Source of the DNA: Chondrilla cf. caribensis
Lineage: Eukaryota; Porifera; Demospongiae; Chondrillida; Chondrillidae
NCBI GenBank assembly: GCA_964020155.1
Contig: OZ026548.1
Span: 3,177,397-3,241,396 of the forward strand
DNA length: 64,000 nt
Reading direction: 5' to 3'
Part shown: positions 14,083-25,541 of the stretch, piece by piece
Layout of the letters: each line of letters opens with the position of its first letter
How positions within the stretch are numbered: the stretch's first letter is position 1
Notes under the pieces: model-generated
What the model was told of the DNA's origin: nothing
Seen by the model: the letters and a program-made list of their open reading frames with translations, nothing else
Database searches by the model: none
Program-made: the position numbers and the translations under genes

Positions 14083-14681
14083 CTACATTGGAATGTGGGC
14101 GGTTGACATATGATGGGTAATGACTTTATCACCCCCAAGAGTTCATTACTACCACAGTCAAGTGGGAACTGTGATTTACCATGTGAGCATACCAAGGACT
14201 TATGGTCTCGTATCACTTACACTAAAGAGTACCAGTTGAAAGAAGATTAATTTTGCTATGAATAGTGGTAAATGCGGATGAAGAGACTACTGGAAGAAAG
14301 CAACTTGTTGAAAACAAGCAATGTCAAAGAAAGCGATACTATTAACTACATCTATTCAGTAATACTTTTAGTGTTTGCACAAAGGTACACTAATTTAGTG
14401 TTTCACTGGATCATGGATACCAAAATAGCAAACATGGTGTGTGGCGTACGTATGTGATATAGTAGACATCTCTTAATTCCCATTATATCAAAACAGCTTC
14501 CTAAGTACAGCACACACAGAGTGGATCATACATGATGATCACAGATGTACATTACAGCAACTTAATAGTTTATCAAACACACTTGTGTGTGCTCATATAT
14601 AATATGTACTACAGTATTATGTAAATCAACAGGACATGTACATATGAAGTGATATTGAAAGGAGATAGTTATTCATCAAAG

Positions 14682-14682
<1 letters not shown>
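14083..14682. other. No supported feature
   Basis: The minus-strand frame above 14082 stays open to about 14216 but has no convincing exon end. Nothing else was recognised. Confidence 0.3.

Positions 14683-14754
<72 letters not shown>
14683..14754. repeat. (AC)n microsatellite
   Basis: About 36 AC dinucleotides, followed by a less regular CA-rich tail to about 14810. Confidence 0.97.
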
Positions 14755-14756
<2 letters not shown>

Positions 14757-14844
14757 ACACAACATAATATGCAACAACACACCCACACACCCTCACCCAC
14801 ACACATACACCCTACGTCAAACACCATGTCCTGTTAAGATTCAG

Positions 14845-14982
14845 GTTTCAAATAGGTGTCAAAATAATAGATCCAAATGGGTCTGACTATGAAAGACCAG
14901 TTATAGATATATGTAAGTCATATCAACTGCCAATGGCCACAATAACTGCAGTCACTGGGTTCAATGGCGATTATATTAACAG
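14845..14982 (+). other. Candidate pair of plus-strand exons, unknown protein
   Basis: 14845-14912 follows a CAG acceptor, is open (FQIGVKIIDPNGSDYERPVIDI) and ends in a strong GTAAGT donor. After a 39-bp intron, 14952-14982 follows a CAG acceptor, continues in phase (FTGFNGDYINR) and ends in a GTATAT donor. The phases agree (one base left, two bases taken up), which is better than chance, but no further exons were joined and the family is not recognised. Confidence 0.35.
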
Positions 14983-15099
14983 GTATATATTATAATAATA
15001 ATTACTATAATATGAATTTTGAATTATAAAATTATTGCAATCAGAGATTACTTATTAACAGCATTGCATCATGGGACGCTGAAACCATCAGGAGAGGAC

Positions 15100-15196
15100 C
15101 TAGTCTGGCTCGCTAGACCCAATTTCTCATTATCGCGCGGGGGCGAAACCGCGCCCACGCGGTAATGAGAGGTTGAGGTCTAGCGCGCCAGACTAG
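15100..15196. mobile_element. Short GC-rich foldback element
   Basis: Both ends carry CTAGTCTGGC followed by (T/G)CGCTAGACC in inverted orientation, and the inner arms (TCTCATTA.CGCG) continue the dyad, so nearly the whole 97 bp folds on itself. It is much richer in GC and CpG than its surroundings. It is too small to code and looks like a foldback MITE. Confidence 0.65.
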
Positions 15197-15461
15197 AGAG
15201 GACCCCAACTCACGGTCTGCCCTGAGCCCAATGTTATAGTGTACTGTTCTAACATGGTTGCAATTTGGGAAACTTGGCATACTTCCAGGATTCTACTACA
15301 CCTGGCTATACTACATAATACACTCATTCTGTGTCAGTTAGCACCAGGAACAGACATATACAGTATCTTGAGCATATATACAAAACAGAAAGTTGCCAAC
15401 ATTCCCTCCCAAGAGTACAGTATAGATTAATTCAGGGTGTAAACCACATACACCTACTGTA

Positions 15462-16138
15462 CAGTGAAACCTCCCTAATCCGCCAAACCAGCCAATCCAC
15501 CCTAGTTTTCAAAGAACAAATTAATATGTACACGTTTAATATACATCTAATCCGCAATCAGCCAATTCTGCCATCCACCACAATTTTTGATGACGAAATA
15601 GTAGTATTAACTGATAATTTCCCCCCGGAAATCTGCCATGTGATAGACCTGTAGTATGCTTCACCTACGTATATTGCGCGAATAAGATGTCCAATTTCGA
15701 AACGCTGACAATATTTGCGCATCTGCTATGCCGAAAGTTACATCTTCAGAGAAGGTTCTTACAAACTTAAAAAAGACACACAAATAATTTGAATGTGGCA
15801 ATCCTGCGATTCTTTAGCTCGAATTTTAGACTACTTGCTCTGTTTACAACGTGAGTATATTCACCATCTAGGGTCTATGATTCAAGTATGATTCAACTTG
15901 TCCACTGATGTGCACCAACTGAGAACAAAGCAAGCGAAGAAACCTAAATTCGACAAATTAGAACGGGCTATTATTATGGTTACATTATTGTTGCCATGAT
16001 CCTACACATTGATTTTGAGAAGCTTTGTGCACATACCAGAGTGTAGTAGGCTCAAACCTCGTTAATCCACCTACGTACCCTGCTAATCTGCCATAAAATT
16101 GAGACTCCCAATTGTGGCGGATTATTGAGGTTTCAGTG
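15462..16138. mobile_element. Tigger/pogo-like non-autonomous element, 677 bp
   Basis: The left end is CAGTGAAACCTCCCTAATCC and the right end, complemented, is CACTGAAACCTCAATAATCC. These are about 25-bp terminal inverted repeats with few mismatches, flanked by TA on both sides. The TIR style is that of Tigger elements. The interior has a subterminal repeat of AATCCACC/AATCTGCC motifs and no intact transposase. Confidence 0.8.
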
Positions 16139-16140
16139 TA

Positions 16141-17460
16141 CAAATACATATGTGTACACACTCATACAAACATGCATAATATTATACACATGTACACATA
16201 CGTATATGCAATGTTATGCAAAATAGCAATGTTAACTTGTGCTCGTACAGGTGTCCAATTAATGAACAGGTCACTCAAAATCAGTAGTGACAGGAGTTCC
16301 AGCTACCACTACCTCCATCAGTTGCTGGCTTTGTCAACATATGAAATCTCTTAACACAACTAATAAATCCTCACCAAATTTCACTATAGTCATATCCAAA
16401 TTATTCCCATCAGTGATCAGTGGTTTAGAAGGAAATTATCGACATATATCTATAAGGACTATTCTACTGGCATGGTAGCCTTACCATCCCACCTGGAACA
16501 GCATATCTAATCAGGAGCATGTTTAGTGTACTGTGTAGTGTGCATTTCCTGGCACATGTTGAGTCAGCAACAACTCTTGAAGCGTAAATAGTACAGATGC
16601 TTGTGGATTCCATTTGGCATTATTTTAATGACTCAATGATGTCATCTCCTTACAAGTTATTGTAGTACTAAATATAGTGCAATAGTAGACACACAATGAA
16701 TTCCCTACTCTCTAGAAGATGCTTCCACTGCCATGAAAGAATCTTCTAGATTACATGTGTACATTTGATGCCTCATGAAGATAATTCTGATGTCATTTGA
16801 GTACAGAATTCCTGTTGCCGGAAAGTAGACTTTTTATGTGCAATGGTAATGTAGACAGGAAGTACTTAAAGATTGAAGAGCCAGATATAATCAACTACGT
16901 ATGTCATTTCAGCTTTGAATGGCTGGGTCAGCACGATTTCCCATCAATTTTTAAACAATATTATTCAAATTAGTGAATCACGTGTGTGTGAATAATTATT
17001 ATAGTGAAATCTCTCATTGAGGACAGTCCCAAAGACCAAAAGCGTTAGCATGTAAATGTTCAAACAATTTGCCACATTCAATGACAGTCAGATCACTTTC
17101 CAGCAGTACCTTTCAAAAGGACAATCTCTTTCTAACAGCACTTATTGTGGGTACAGATCTATCCACATAGACAGTAATTGAATTGGCTACAATAGCAAAC
17201 AGGTTATAATGGTAAAGGAAGTGATGCACAAAGGATGATGTCATAAAGATGTCCGACTGTAAGGTAAAGTCCTTGTTGAAATACAAACACTCCACTAACC
17301 CACATTGCTGATAGCACTTGATGCACTGACATATTATAGAAGACTAATGAGCATAGTACATTATGTCATAGCGATACATACGTATATACATACAATACTG
17401 CATAAAGCATGTCCTATTATGCTAACAACTCAAGCCATGCAACTCTTTCAAAGGTGGTAT
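16141..17460. other. Non-coding stretch
   Basis: Mixed AT-rich DNA. A GT-bounded open piece near 16250-16350 is too short to call. Nothing else was recognised. Confidence 0.35.
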
Positions 17461-17663
17461 GAGTAGTGGATTATTATCTACCGACTTTAACACCCTATGT
17501 AAAAGTCGCCGCTTGGCCATAAAATCTTTGATTTTTCCCAAAACAGGGCAAGGCTTATCTTCCACGTTTCTGTGGTTATGTTCTAGGCATCAAAAAATAG
17601 TCCTCGGTAGAAAGGACAGTTGTACGTAGGGTGTTAAAGTCGGTAGATAATAATCCACTACTC
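17461..17663. mobile_element. MITE with 37-bp perfect inverted ends, 203 bp
   Basis: Starts GAGTAGTGGATT and continues to AACACCCTA; the last 37 bases are the exact complement. The 129-bp core is unrelated to the arms. The flanks GTAT and GTAC may be a small, imperfect target duplication. There is no coding capacity. The superfamily is not recognised. Confidence 0.8.
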
Positions 17664-18814
17664 GTACTACATCGAACCCTACAGACAATGACCTGATAGG
17701 CTAAAAAGCCCAGCCAATACTCTGCTTAGCTGAGATTGACTACTCAGAACATTACCCAGTACTACTGATGAGGAGTGGTATTCTCTGAAAAGGCCTTAGC
17801 ACATTGGCAAAGAAATGAATATTACCAATTCTGGTCAAAATCCCTTATCCTTCAAAGGTGGCTGCATATGACCTAACTGGTGAAACTAACTGACTATTCC
17901 ACCCTTCAAGATGCAGGTTACATGTATGTACAATTATTGTGATATACATATGATACACTATGAGAACAACAACCATGATACATACATATGTATGTACATA
18001 CTACTATAGTGTACTGTGTGGCTATTCTATAATACACAGTCAAATACAACACACATTATGTTGTGTGTTGACATCCACAATATATTACTGTACATACACA
18101 TACAGTACCAAAGTACACATGTCCAAACCATAACTAATAACAGACCCAAGGTAGACCACCAGGTGTCTAAACTGTTTGTTTAGGTAATTTGATATTATGC
18201 AATTTGACATGATTTTTTCATGGAGGGGATATACTGTACCGAATATTATTAGACACATTACACATAGTGATGAGTAGACAACAAGCCATGAGTAAACCAC
18301 CAACACCTACACCTACGCAAACTACCACAACAATTCCCATAAGGGGAATATTCAAACCAACCCTCGATTGTGGCTGAATACCAAGGAAAGCATGGCTAGT
18401 CAACAGTGCACTAGTACAAGAAAGCTAAAGTAGACAATACTGCATTGGTTCTTTGGTACATGCTACCAATAAACCCAATTTCCAAAAAGGTGCAAACAAG
18501 TTATATAGCTAAGTAAAATGCAGTTAGAAACTGCTCGGTAAGGTTGACAATGTGTGCCTTCATGTCTGTATGAATACAAGACTCTCTTCCAACATGTGTA
18601 TACCGAATGCACACAATAGTCTTACACCTATACCACCTTACACCCCATGGTTACTTGTAGATAGGTTCTGCTGAAGAAGTTCAATCATTTGTACATGTCC
18701 TGCATGGATATATTACTGCTATCTTCCTTACACTATTATACAACATCTTTGTCCACTGGTACAAAAGCCAAGAAATCAATCAAAAAGGTGGCTACATGAC
18801 AAAGTAGATGACGT
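17664..18814. other. Non-coding flank before the tandem array
   Basis: No exon, RNA or element end that I can support. Homology to the array units begins around 18815. Confidence 0.35.
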
Positions 18815-21754
18815 AAGACTATTGATGTTGACATGTAAATACAGCAAGGTGAGTGGAAGGAAGTCCTTATATGGTATTCTAATGTTTACTCAACATGTAC
18901 TGGTGAAGGTTTCATGTCCATTTCAGTTTCATGTTGGAAGGTGGAATTATATTACAAGATCAGAACACCTCTAAATACGTACTGGTTACTACATGTTCTC
19001 TGTGCCGTATTGCGTTTACTGCTCGAGACTCAAGTGCGTGAAGCACCCGAGGGCGAGTGCAGTGAATGGAGCAAGGTAGTAAAGGGTGTGTGTAGTGAGT
19101 GGCTTATCGCAAATACCTGCCAAGAATGTACGCTTGAATTCATATACTATTTCTCCCCCTAGCTTCAATAATTCCAGCAATATCGACTCTCTTCCCACAA
19201 AATGGCCTAGCATAAGGATTTGCAGCCTTCCAGCAGTATTGAAAATCAGCCACTGGCTATTGAGTAAGCGATTTGATTCCGACATGAAGGATGATGATTT
19301 CCAAGAACCATATATGGTAACCACACAAAACACCATATCCTGATCACATAACAGAAGACTTACTTGGTGTATTCCGTTCATTATCCCCCAACAGTATTGG
19401 TATGGGTTGAGGCCAATTCCTATGTCATCTTATTGGTTTAACAAGGTCACTAACATATATATGTAAACCTACTTATTGTATTATTAGGGGAAGTTTCAGT
19501 GTCCACATAATGTATGTAGTGTTTGAGCTCTTAGGCATGCAGACCTTAGTTCGTGTCAACTTCAGTTATTAAATGTTCAACCAATATTAATGTAATATTA
19601 CAGTATGTATCATGTGTTCATACTCTTGTACTAAAACAGCTATTTCATATGTAAATTTGCACATAAGAAAATGATGACAAAAAATACTGAATTTGAAATT
19701 CTGTCACACATAAATTGATTGAAAAGCAATTACAACAATCACTGATACCCCAGCAAAACTCCTTCAATTAACACTGTAGAGGAGTTGAAAGGTATCATTG
19801 CAGACACTTAATTGCCTGCGTGTAATTTGAGTAGAGAGGGTGGGCATTACATAACCCCACAATTCAGTTCAGGGATCACTAATGAGACAGATCTATCATG
19901 ATTACAGGGCAGAGAGAATGATTGCAAAAGTTATAGAGTGAACCATACCAAACATGAGACTGAAGCATATTCGAATCACACTTATCAGTATATCAGTACT
20001 GTAGATCCTGAGTATTGAGCACAAAATACAGTAAAGAAGAACCTGATAAACAAATACAATATACCTACAATTCTCCAACATGCACATAATATTGTACAGA
20101 GTGCAAATAGGTACAGTAATGATATAACAAACCCAAGCCACAAGGATAACTGGAAGAACCATACAAAACTACTGCACTCTGTATTGGTAATGTTTAGGTG
20201 GGGTTATGGTAGGAGGGGCACAATGTTCATCTGCAGAATGGAGATGGGGTTATCATCCTCACTAGAGGACTTCAAAGGTAACAGTCCACTTTCAAAAACA
20301 GCTAAGAGTACCAAGTGGAAATATACAAAGTTTCCCCTCCACTCCACCCTCATCTACGGGGATAATCTGAGGGGGGAGTTCGCCCCATAAGTCTTCTGGG
20401 CAACCCAGCCAGCACACAACAGGATACTTGTGGGAATGTACATTTCCTGTATGTAAGGTTGAGTGGTTTCTCCATTAACCTAGCATAAACAGAAGAAGTA
20501 AGGCTTAGCAATGACTGGCAATGGCATTCGTATGAATTAGAAGTTCTATAGCAGTACAGTACTTACTCGAAAATTTTCCTTATACAGTCTCAGACACAGT
20601 AAATAGCTTGTATAGATGTTTAATGAAAGATTTTCACACAACCCAATCTCAAAAACAGTCAAAATTATAACTCTTATCATGTAGTAGTACAATAAATTAA
20701 TTACATTTGCAAGTACAAAACCTGCCATTATACACTGTACATGGACTTTTCATGTTAGTGCTATACGTACAAGTAACATTAACATTGCAGACTCTATGTA
20801 ACAGATAAGCACATTAAGGAAATACATACACTTCAACCACGCAGACTATACAATAAAGACTCAATATTATACGCCATGTACATACATAATACTCAATACT
20901 AGGACTAAATAAGAAATTTCTCAACAACTATGTACCACACATAAGGTGTGCAAATCAGAGTATGTGTATATTTATAAACAAACAAGACATTCACCAGTAA
21001 GGTTTGATCACTCTACATGGTCAACACTTAAAGTGAATCACTGCTTTATCTGCCAAATCTTTAAACCCACCACAATTTCCCAATACCAATATAATGTACA
21101 AGTATGTACCAATGGATATCCAGTTAATCCACTAAACTCGTTAATCCACGATACTCTTCGACAACGAATTGTGATGGATTAACAAGACTTCACTGTATGT
21201 GTATGCATATGTGTCTATTTGACTAAAACACTATTTATAAACTTTATATCATCTTGTACATACGTATGTAAATTATAACAATATAGTCTATCAGAGTTAC
21301 TAGATATGGAGTAAACCAGTTCAGAGCTTAGGGTAGGCCCACTAACTGTTTACTTGTATGATCTGGGAAGACAGAGGAAATGCTCCCCTCCACTCCCTTA
21401 GCTCACAACAACACCTTGCATACACTGCACTGTGTGATGGTACTACAATACTAGTAGGATTTTACTCTGAGACTTGCATATGTTTGAGGGAGGGGGAGTG
21501 GCTCACTACAAACTATGATGGTGATCAACTTTATATCAATTCTAGCTACTTTGTCAAAGGTATCCTTTTTGGAAGGAATGGGAAATATACCCCAAATTTC
21601 CCCCTAAGTAAACCCTCCTTGAGTATGTACGTCCTGTTTGTTATGGTTGTACAATCAAAAGATTGTACAAAAATCCCTCAATCTCCATTTTACTGATTAC
21701 ATCATATCCTGTGAGATGACCACAGAAACCATCTGTTTAGCTGTCAGAGCTTAC

Positions 21755-21763
21755 TATAAAAGG
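21755..21763 (+). promoter_or_regulatory. TATA box of the CaaX microgene, unit 0
   Basis: TATAAAAGG stands 90 bp upstream of the ATG. The same box is present at 28751, 43130, 50132 and 55816 in the other units, at the same place relative to the reading frame, and the DNA between it and the ATG is almost unchanged. No transcription start can be mapped from sequence alone. Confidence 0.55.
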
Positions 21764-21852
21764 AGCAACAAAAGGGCAGTTGTCATCAGCAGCAAAAGAA
21801 AAACTATTGAAATTTGAAGAATAAGTGGCTTTCCTTACTAAATTCTACAGAG

Positions 21853-22092
21853 ATGGATCCAGTTGTTAAGAAGTGAGTACAACTTTTATGTAACATATGT
21901 ATTATGAATACAGCTGGTAGGGTATCATTATGTACCAAAGTTATTATTGCTGTCTGAATAGTGTGAGGAAACTGGTGCTAATTGTATGCTTTTACTTTCA
22001 ACAGATCAACTCAGGAACCTGCATGCAGCATCCAGATGAATACCAACCCAACAATGTCTGGTGTAACTCCTAGAAGCTGCGTCATATTGTGA
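21853..22092 (+). CDS. Two-exon microgene for a 35-residue CaaX-box peptide, unit 0
   Basis: Exon 1 is 21853-21872, the intron 21873-22004 begins GTGAGT and ends CAACAG, and exon 2 is 22005-22092 including the stop. The joined frame is 108 nt, starts MDPVVKK and ends PRSCVIL. The last four residues CVIL fit a CaaX box; a final Leu favours geranylgeranylation by GGTase-I, so a membrane-anchored peptide is a reasonable inference. The middle is polar with two further cysteines absent from the end box. A TATA box lies 90 bp upstream. The five copies in the window (others at 28849, 43228, 50230, 55914) have identical coding bases although introns and flanks differ by indels and substitutions. I know no family with this sequence; it is not a G-protein gamma subunit, which is about twice as long. 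It could be a real short gene or the surviving tail of a larger prenylated protein. Confidence 0.5.
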
Positions 22093-23145
22093 ACGACTTT
22101 TTTTACAAACAGACCCTGAAACTAACTGTCAACGCAGAACAAAACATACTGACAACATTTTGCCGATTTTGTGTGTCCTATGTCCTCGTCTATTCCTTAA
22201 TTTATTCCTAACTTTCATGTATTTATATTCCTATTTTTACAATGATGGTTTGAACGATGTGAATATTATACCAGTGTGTGATAAAAACAAGCATGTGATA
22301 CTCCGTTACATACGATTGATCCTATCTCGGGCGGCAAATTGTGAGGAAATAAATTTTATATTTATTATAAAAAATACATGGAATTTCCGAGGGAAAGTTG
22401 TAGGGGTAGTATGTTAGATCTAGCGGGGTAAGCATGGATATGCGTCAGTGATAAAGCGATGCAGCTGGTGCAGGTCTTATCAATGTTATTTTCTGACTCA
22501 ATTTGTCGACAGCTATATCGACTTCGATCCAGCACTAAACACAGCACAACCAAAGAGATCTTGATACATAATAAAGTACAGAATTATTTACTTGGCGAGA
22601 TCTTCGTAGCACGTTGTGCCGTTCTGTCATGCTAGAGCGTCCAGAAAATCCAAAGATCCGATGGAACAATCAGAAATAGACCACTACTAAGTCCCACGCC
22701 GAGAGGCATTGTGCAACACACCCTGAGTTCTTCCGATCGCGTGTCGTCCGCGTAACAACTACGTTTGGATAGTCTAACTAGCTAGACTAACGTTTGGCCT
22801 GTGAAAATGTCTATAAAAACTGTTTGAACGGCTCCTATATAAACACACAACATATCACCTTTCATTGAATTCCCAGATCTTAAAGTAGATAAAATGCATG
22901 TATGTAGATATATAGCTACAGATAAAATACATGTTGTCATATAATAGTCATATGCATGTTGTTATTATAATTGTAGAGATCAAAACTTGAACCAATTTTC
23001 GATAGGAACTCCTTATCTCATTCCAATCTTATGACCATATTGCTTGAATGACTGCACCTTTAGGGGGTTCCATTCACCTGCCATACCTTATATTAATCAA
23101 CGGATAAAGTACTGTTGATTACAGAACAATCTCATATCACCGAAT

Positions 23146-23516
23146 CCATTGTTAAACCTATCTATAAGTCTGGTTCTACATCTGACCTAAACAATTACAG
23201 GGGCATTCTCTTACTGAACATGTTGGGTAAAATTATCAATTTCTCAAATAAAGATTTTACAAAGCTTTGATAGCATCCCACATCATAATTCGTGGCTCAG
23301 ACTACAAGAATTAGGAATTAATCACAAGATAACCAGAATCCTACACTCAGTGTATGCCAAAAGCAGAGCTACAGTATTGACCAACAACATGCCACCTTTG
23401 TGATTCAGGAACAAAGTACAATCTGTTTAATGTTTGTAGATGAAATTGTCCTTTTGGCAAATACTCTGGACATGCTGCAGGCTCAACTCAACTCTGCCCA
23501 ATCATTTTTGTACTCT
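23146..23516 (+). pseudogene. Degenerate non-LTR reverse transcriptase, unit 1
   Basis: Frame fragments read PIYKSGSTSDLNNYRGI, then FDSIPHHN.WLRLQELGIN, then MFVDEIVLLANTLDMLQAQL. These correspond to successive reverse-transcriptase blocks of LINE-type elements, including the active-site block where the usual Y.DD is FVDE here. Stops and frame changes interrupt it between the blocks (after about 23268 and at 23400), so it is not functional. Similar relics occupy about 38866-39195, 44521-44890 and 51581-51910. Confidence 0.75.
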
Positions 23517-23783
23517 GAGCAGTCTGAAAGTCAATACCATCAAACAAAAATCAGAAAGGATAGGAAGCTAAGTGACAAACACATAACTTTGAGATACCAT
23601 CAGTGTTGACATGTAAATGTATAGTAGGTAAGTGGAAGAATGTCCTTATATCCTAATGTTTACTCAACATGTACTGGTGGAGATTCCATGCCCATTTCAG
23701 TTTCATGTTGGAAGGTGGGACGTTGATGGCAGAGGAGAACACATCTAAGATACACACACAATATTATACATAATATTATGTAT

Positions 23784-23792
23784 ACACAACAC

Positions 23793-23849
<57 letters not shown>

Positions 23850-24001
23850 CACACACACGCAGACACACACACAAACACACACACACACACGTACACACAC
23901 AAACACACACATACACACACACGCATACACACACACACACAAACACACGCATACATACACACACAAAAATACACACACACACACACACACACAAACACAC
24001 G
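23784..24001. repeat. Compound (AC)n microsatellite, unit 1
   Basis: AC repeats broken by ACGC, AAAC and ATAC variants over about 215 bp. The same interrupted pattern recurs at about 45159-45380 in unit 3, which shows how recently those units duplicated. Confidence 0.95.
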
Positions 24002-24137
24002 GGTGCCAGCACACATATAAACATATACACAGCTAATTTTCACAGTATCTAACGAAACTAATACCATGCACAATAGGTAGATTTGCTTGTTTGTCCTGAA
24101 CATGTAACATGCAATATTCTCATATATCCCGTTTGGA

Positions 24138-24198
24138 TGTGCTGCAGCAGATATAAGGTGTTTGTTTGATTAGCTAACACTTAATCTGCTGCAGTATG
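24138..24198 (+). ncRNA. Pre-miRNA-like 61-nt hairpin, unit 1
   Basis: CTGCAGCAGAT pairs with ATCTGCTGCAG (11 bp), extended outward by about four T-A/G-T pairs. After a small internal loop, AAG(G)TGTT pairs with AACACTT (7 bp, one bulged G). The total is about 22 paired positions around a 13-nt loop. In units 2 and 4 the loop differs (TGTCTAATTAGTT against TGTTTGATTAGCT) while every stem base is kept. That is the pattern of a structured RNA, but a cruciform or a protein site would also fit and expression is unknown. Confidence 0.4.
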
Positions 24199-25465
24199 CC
24201 TAGGCAGGATACAACTTAAATATTATGTCCTGGTATAGACAATTTATACACCTTGTCTCATATATAATAGCATGTGAAATAGAAAGTACTTACCAATTTC
24301 CCACCTGGTTCTCAATCGATTAATCTTAACAATGTGAACCTGTCTGAAGACCTGTGCTGCACCACATATAAGAGCAATCTCCTCTTTGATCCGCATAATA
24401 TCAATCATCCAAAACCAGGATCCAAATCCCCTTCACTGACTCTCAGACTGTCAGACTGTAACTTCCACAATAATCACCATTACCACTTTATTGATTTCAC
24501 CATAATGAAAATTACCTTGTCTAGCATGAAGCCTGACAAGATGCACCTAGTAGTACAGTACATCTTATGTTTCAATTGTAGCAAGCAGGGATTTTGTCAG
24601 AGTGGTAACTTTCTTTGAGAGTGTATGCATATGCTAAAAGGGTACTTACTGAGTAAGTTGTACTGCACTCTCTGTGTAGGTGAATAAGCACACAGAAAGT
24701 ATAATACATACCACGTTTAGGAGCAAACAATACCCTTCAGTACAGATCAACCCACTTTGGAGGTCATCTTACCACAGGACATTTCCAAGTCCCAAATTTC
24801 AAACTATAGCATAGGGCATTTATATTAGATACCACCCATGATATCCAAGAAAAGGAAAAGAATTGTACTTTGTGGATCTTGAGTATTTTGCACCAAATAC
24901 ACTGTGGAGATGAAAAGCCCATAACTTTCTAACATGTATGTACAGTACAGAGTGTGGAAATAGGTACAGTAATAATAGTGAAACCAAACTACAGGAATAA
25001 CTAGCAGGTGGAGTGTTTATCCTCACTTGGGGAATTCAAGGGTAAAAGTCAACTTCCAACCAGCTACGAGTAAATAGTAGTAGCATATGGAACCTCCCCC
25101 CACCCCACCCCATGTTCATCTGTGTACCTAATCAAAGGGTGTAGTTTCCACAAGAAGACTGCAAATCACACCCAAACCAGTACATAACAGGAAGTGGAGG
25201 CGTGAACTTCCTTTATGAGATGGTTGAGTGGTTTCTCCATTAAGTTAGCAAAAACAGAACATGTAAGGCTTAATGACTAGCAATGGCATCCGTATGGATT
25301 GGAAATCTCATTAAAATTTCACACAGTCAAACACGAGCTGTCTATGAAGGACTGTACTTGCAAAAGAGTTGCACCATACCGCTAAACGTGACAGTATGCA
25401 GTCCTATACGAAAGCTAAGTGGAATTCAGCCTGCTGGGAGAGAAAGGAGAAAAGTGAAAACCCGG

Positions 25466-25541
25466 CAACTGCGGGACTCGAACCCAGGGTGTCTAACTAA
25501 AGCCACCATAAAGAGAGTTACACCATACCGCTAAATGTGAC
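25466..25541 (-). repeat. tRNA-like (SINE head) segment, A-unit specific, unit 1
   Basis: On the minus strand TAGCGGTATGG matches a pol III A box and GGGTTCGAGTCCC a B box, about 48 nt apart as in a tRNA. The surrounding ~150 bp are absent from B units and are bordered by two similar copies of GAGTT.CACCATACCGCTAAA, so it looks like a tRNA-derived insertion. I could not fold a complete tRNA cloverleaf, so I call it a SINE head rather than a tRNA gene. Unit 3 has the same at about 46847-46922. Confidence 0.5.

Larger units (their letters stand above)
18815..22895. repeat. Tandem-array unit 0 (B type, 5' truncated)
   Basis: First, incomplete unit of the array. It lacks the RT relic, hairpin and AC repeat of the other units: the sequence passes directly from the segment before the AC repeat to the later TTTCATGTCCATTTCAG copy, as if by deletion between two similar blocks. 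Its right half is most like units 2 and 4 (it keeps the GGGAGGGGGAGTGGCTC stretch and the short intron of the CaaX microgene). It ends in the junction AAAGTAGATAAAAT. Confidence 0.85.

Noticed and set aside
21358..21696. 112-residue frame starting MIWEDRG, repeated in all array units
   Set aside because: Its length and C-terminus change between units by frame-breaking indels, so it is unlikely to be coding.
22005..22092. CVIL peptide as a G-protein gamma subunit
   Set aside because: Gamma subunits are about 65-75 residues with a helical N-terminus and a conserved NPF motif; none is seen here.
22365..22553. Minus-strand frames at the unit ends (MVVLCLVLDRSRYSCRQ...) as a gene
   Set aside because: Start and internal parts differ between units by indels, and no splice-bounded structure was found.
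23146..23516. The array unit as one intact LINE
   Set aside because: Only RT fragments with stops remain, with no endonuclease, no poly-A end at the unit borders and no target duplication.
23660..24103. Long Cys/Val- or His/Thr-rich frames over the AC repeats (also near 11.3, 14.7, 39.3, 45.1 and 52.0 kb)
   Set aside because: They are translations of (AC)n in alternate frames and have no other protein features.
25466..25541. Functional tRNA gene
   Set aside because: A and B boxes are present, but I could not build an acceptor stem and anticodon arm; a SINE head fits better.
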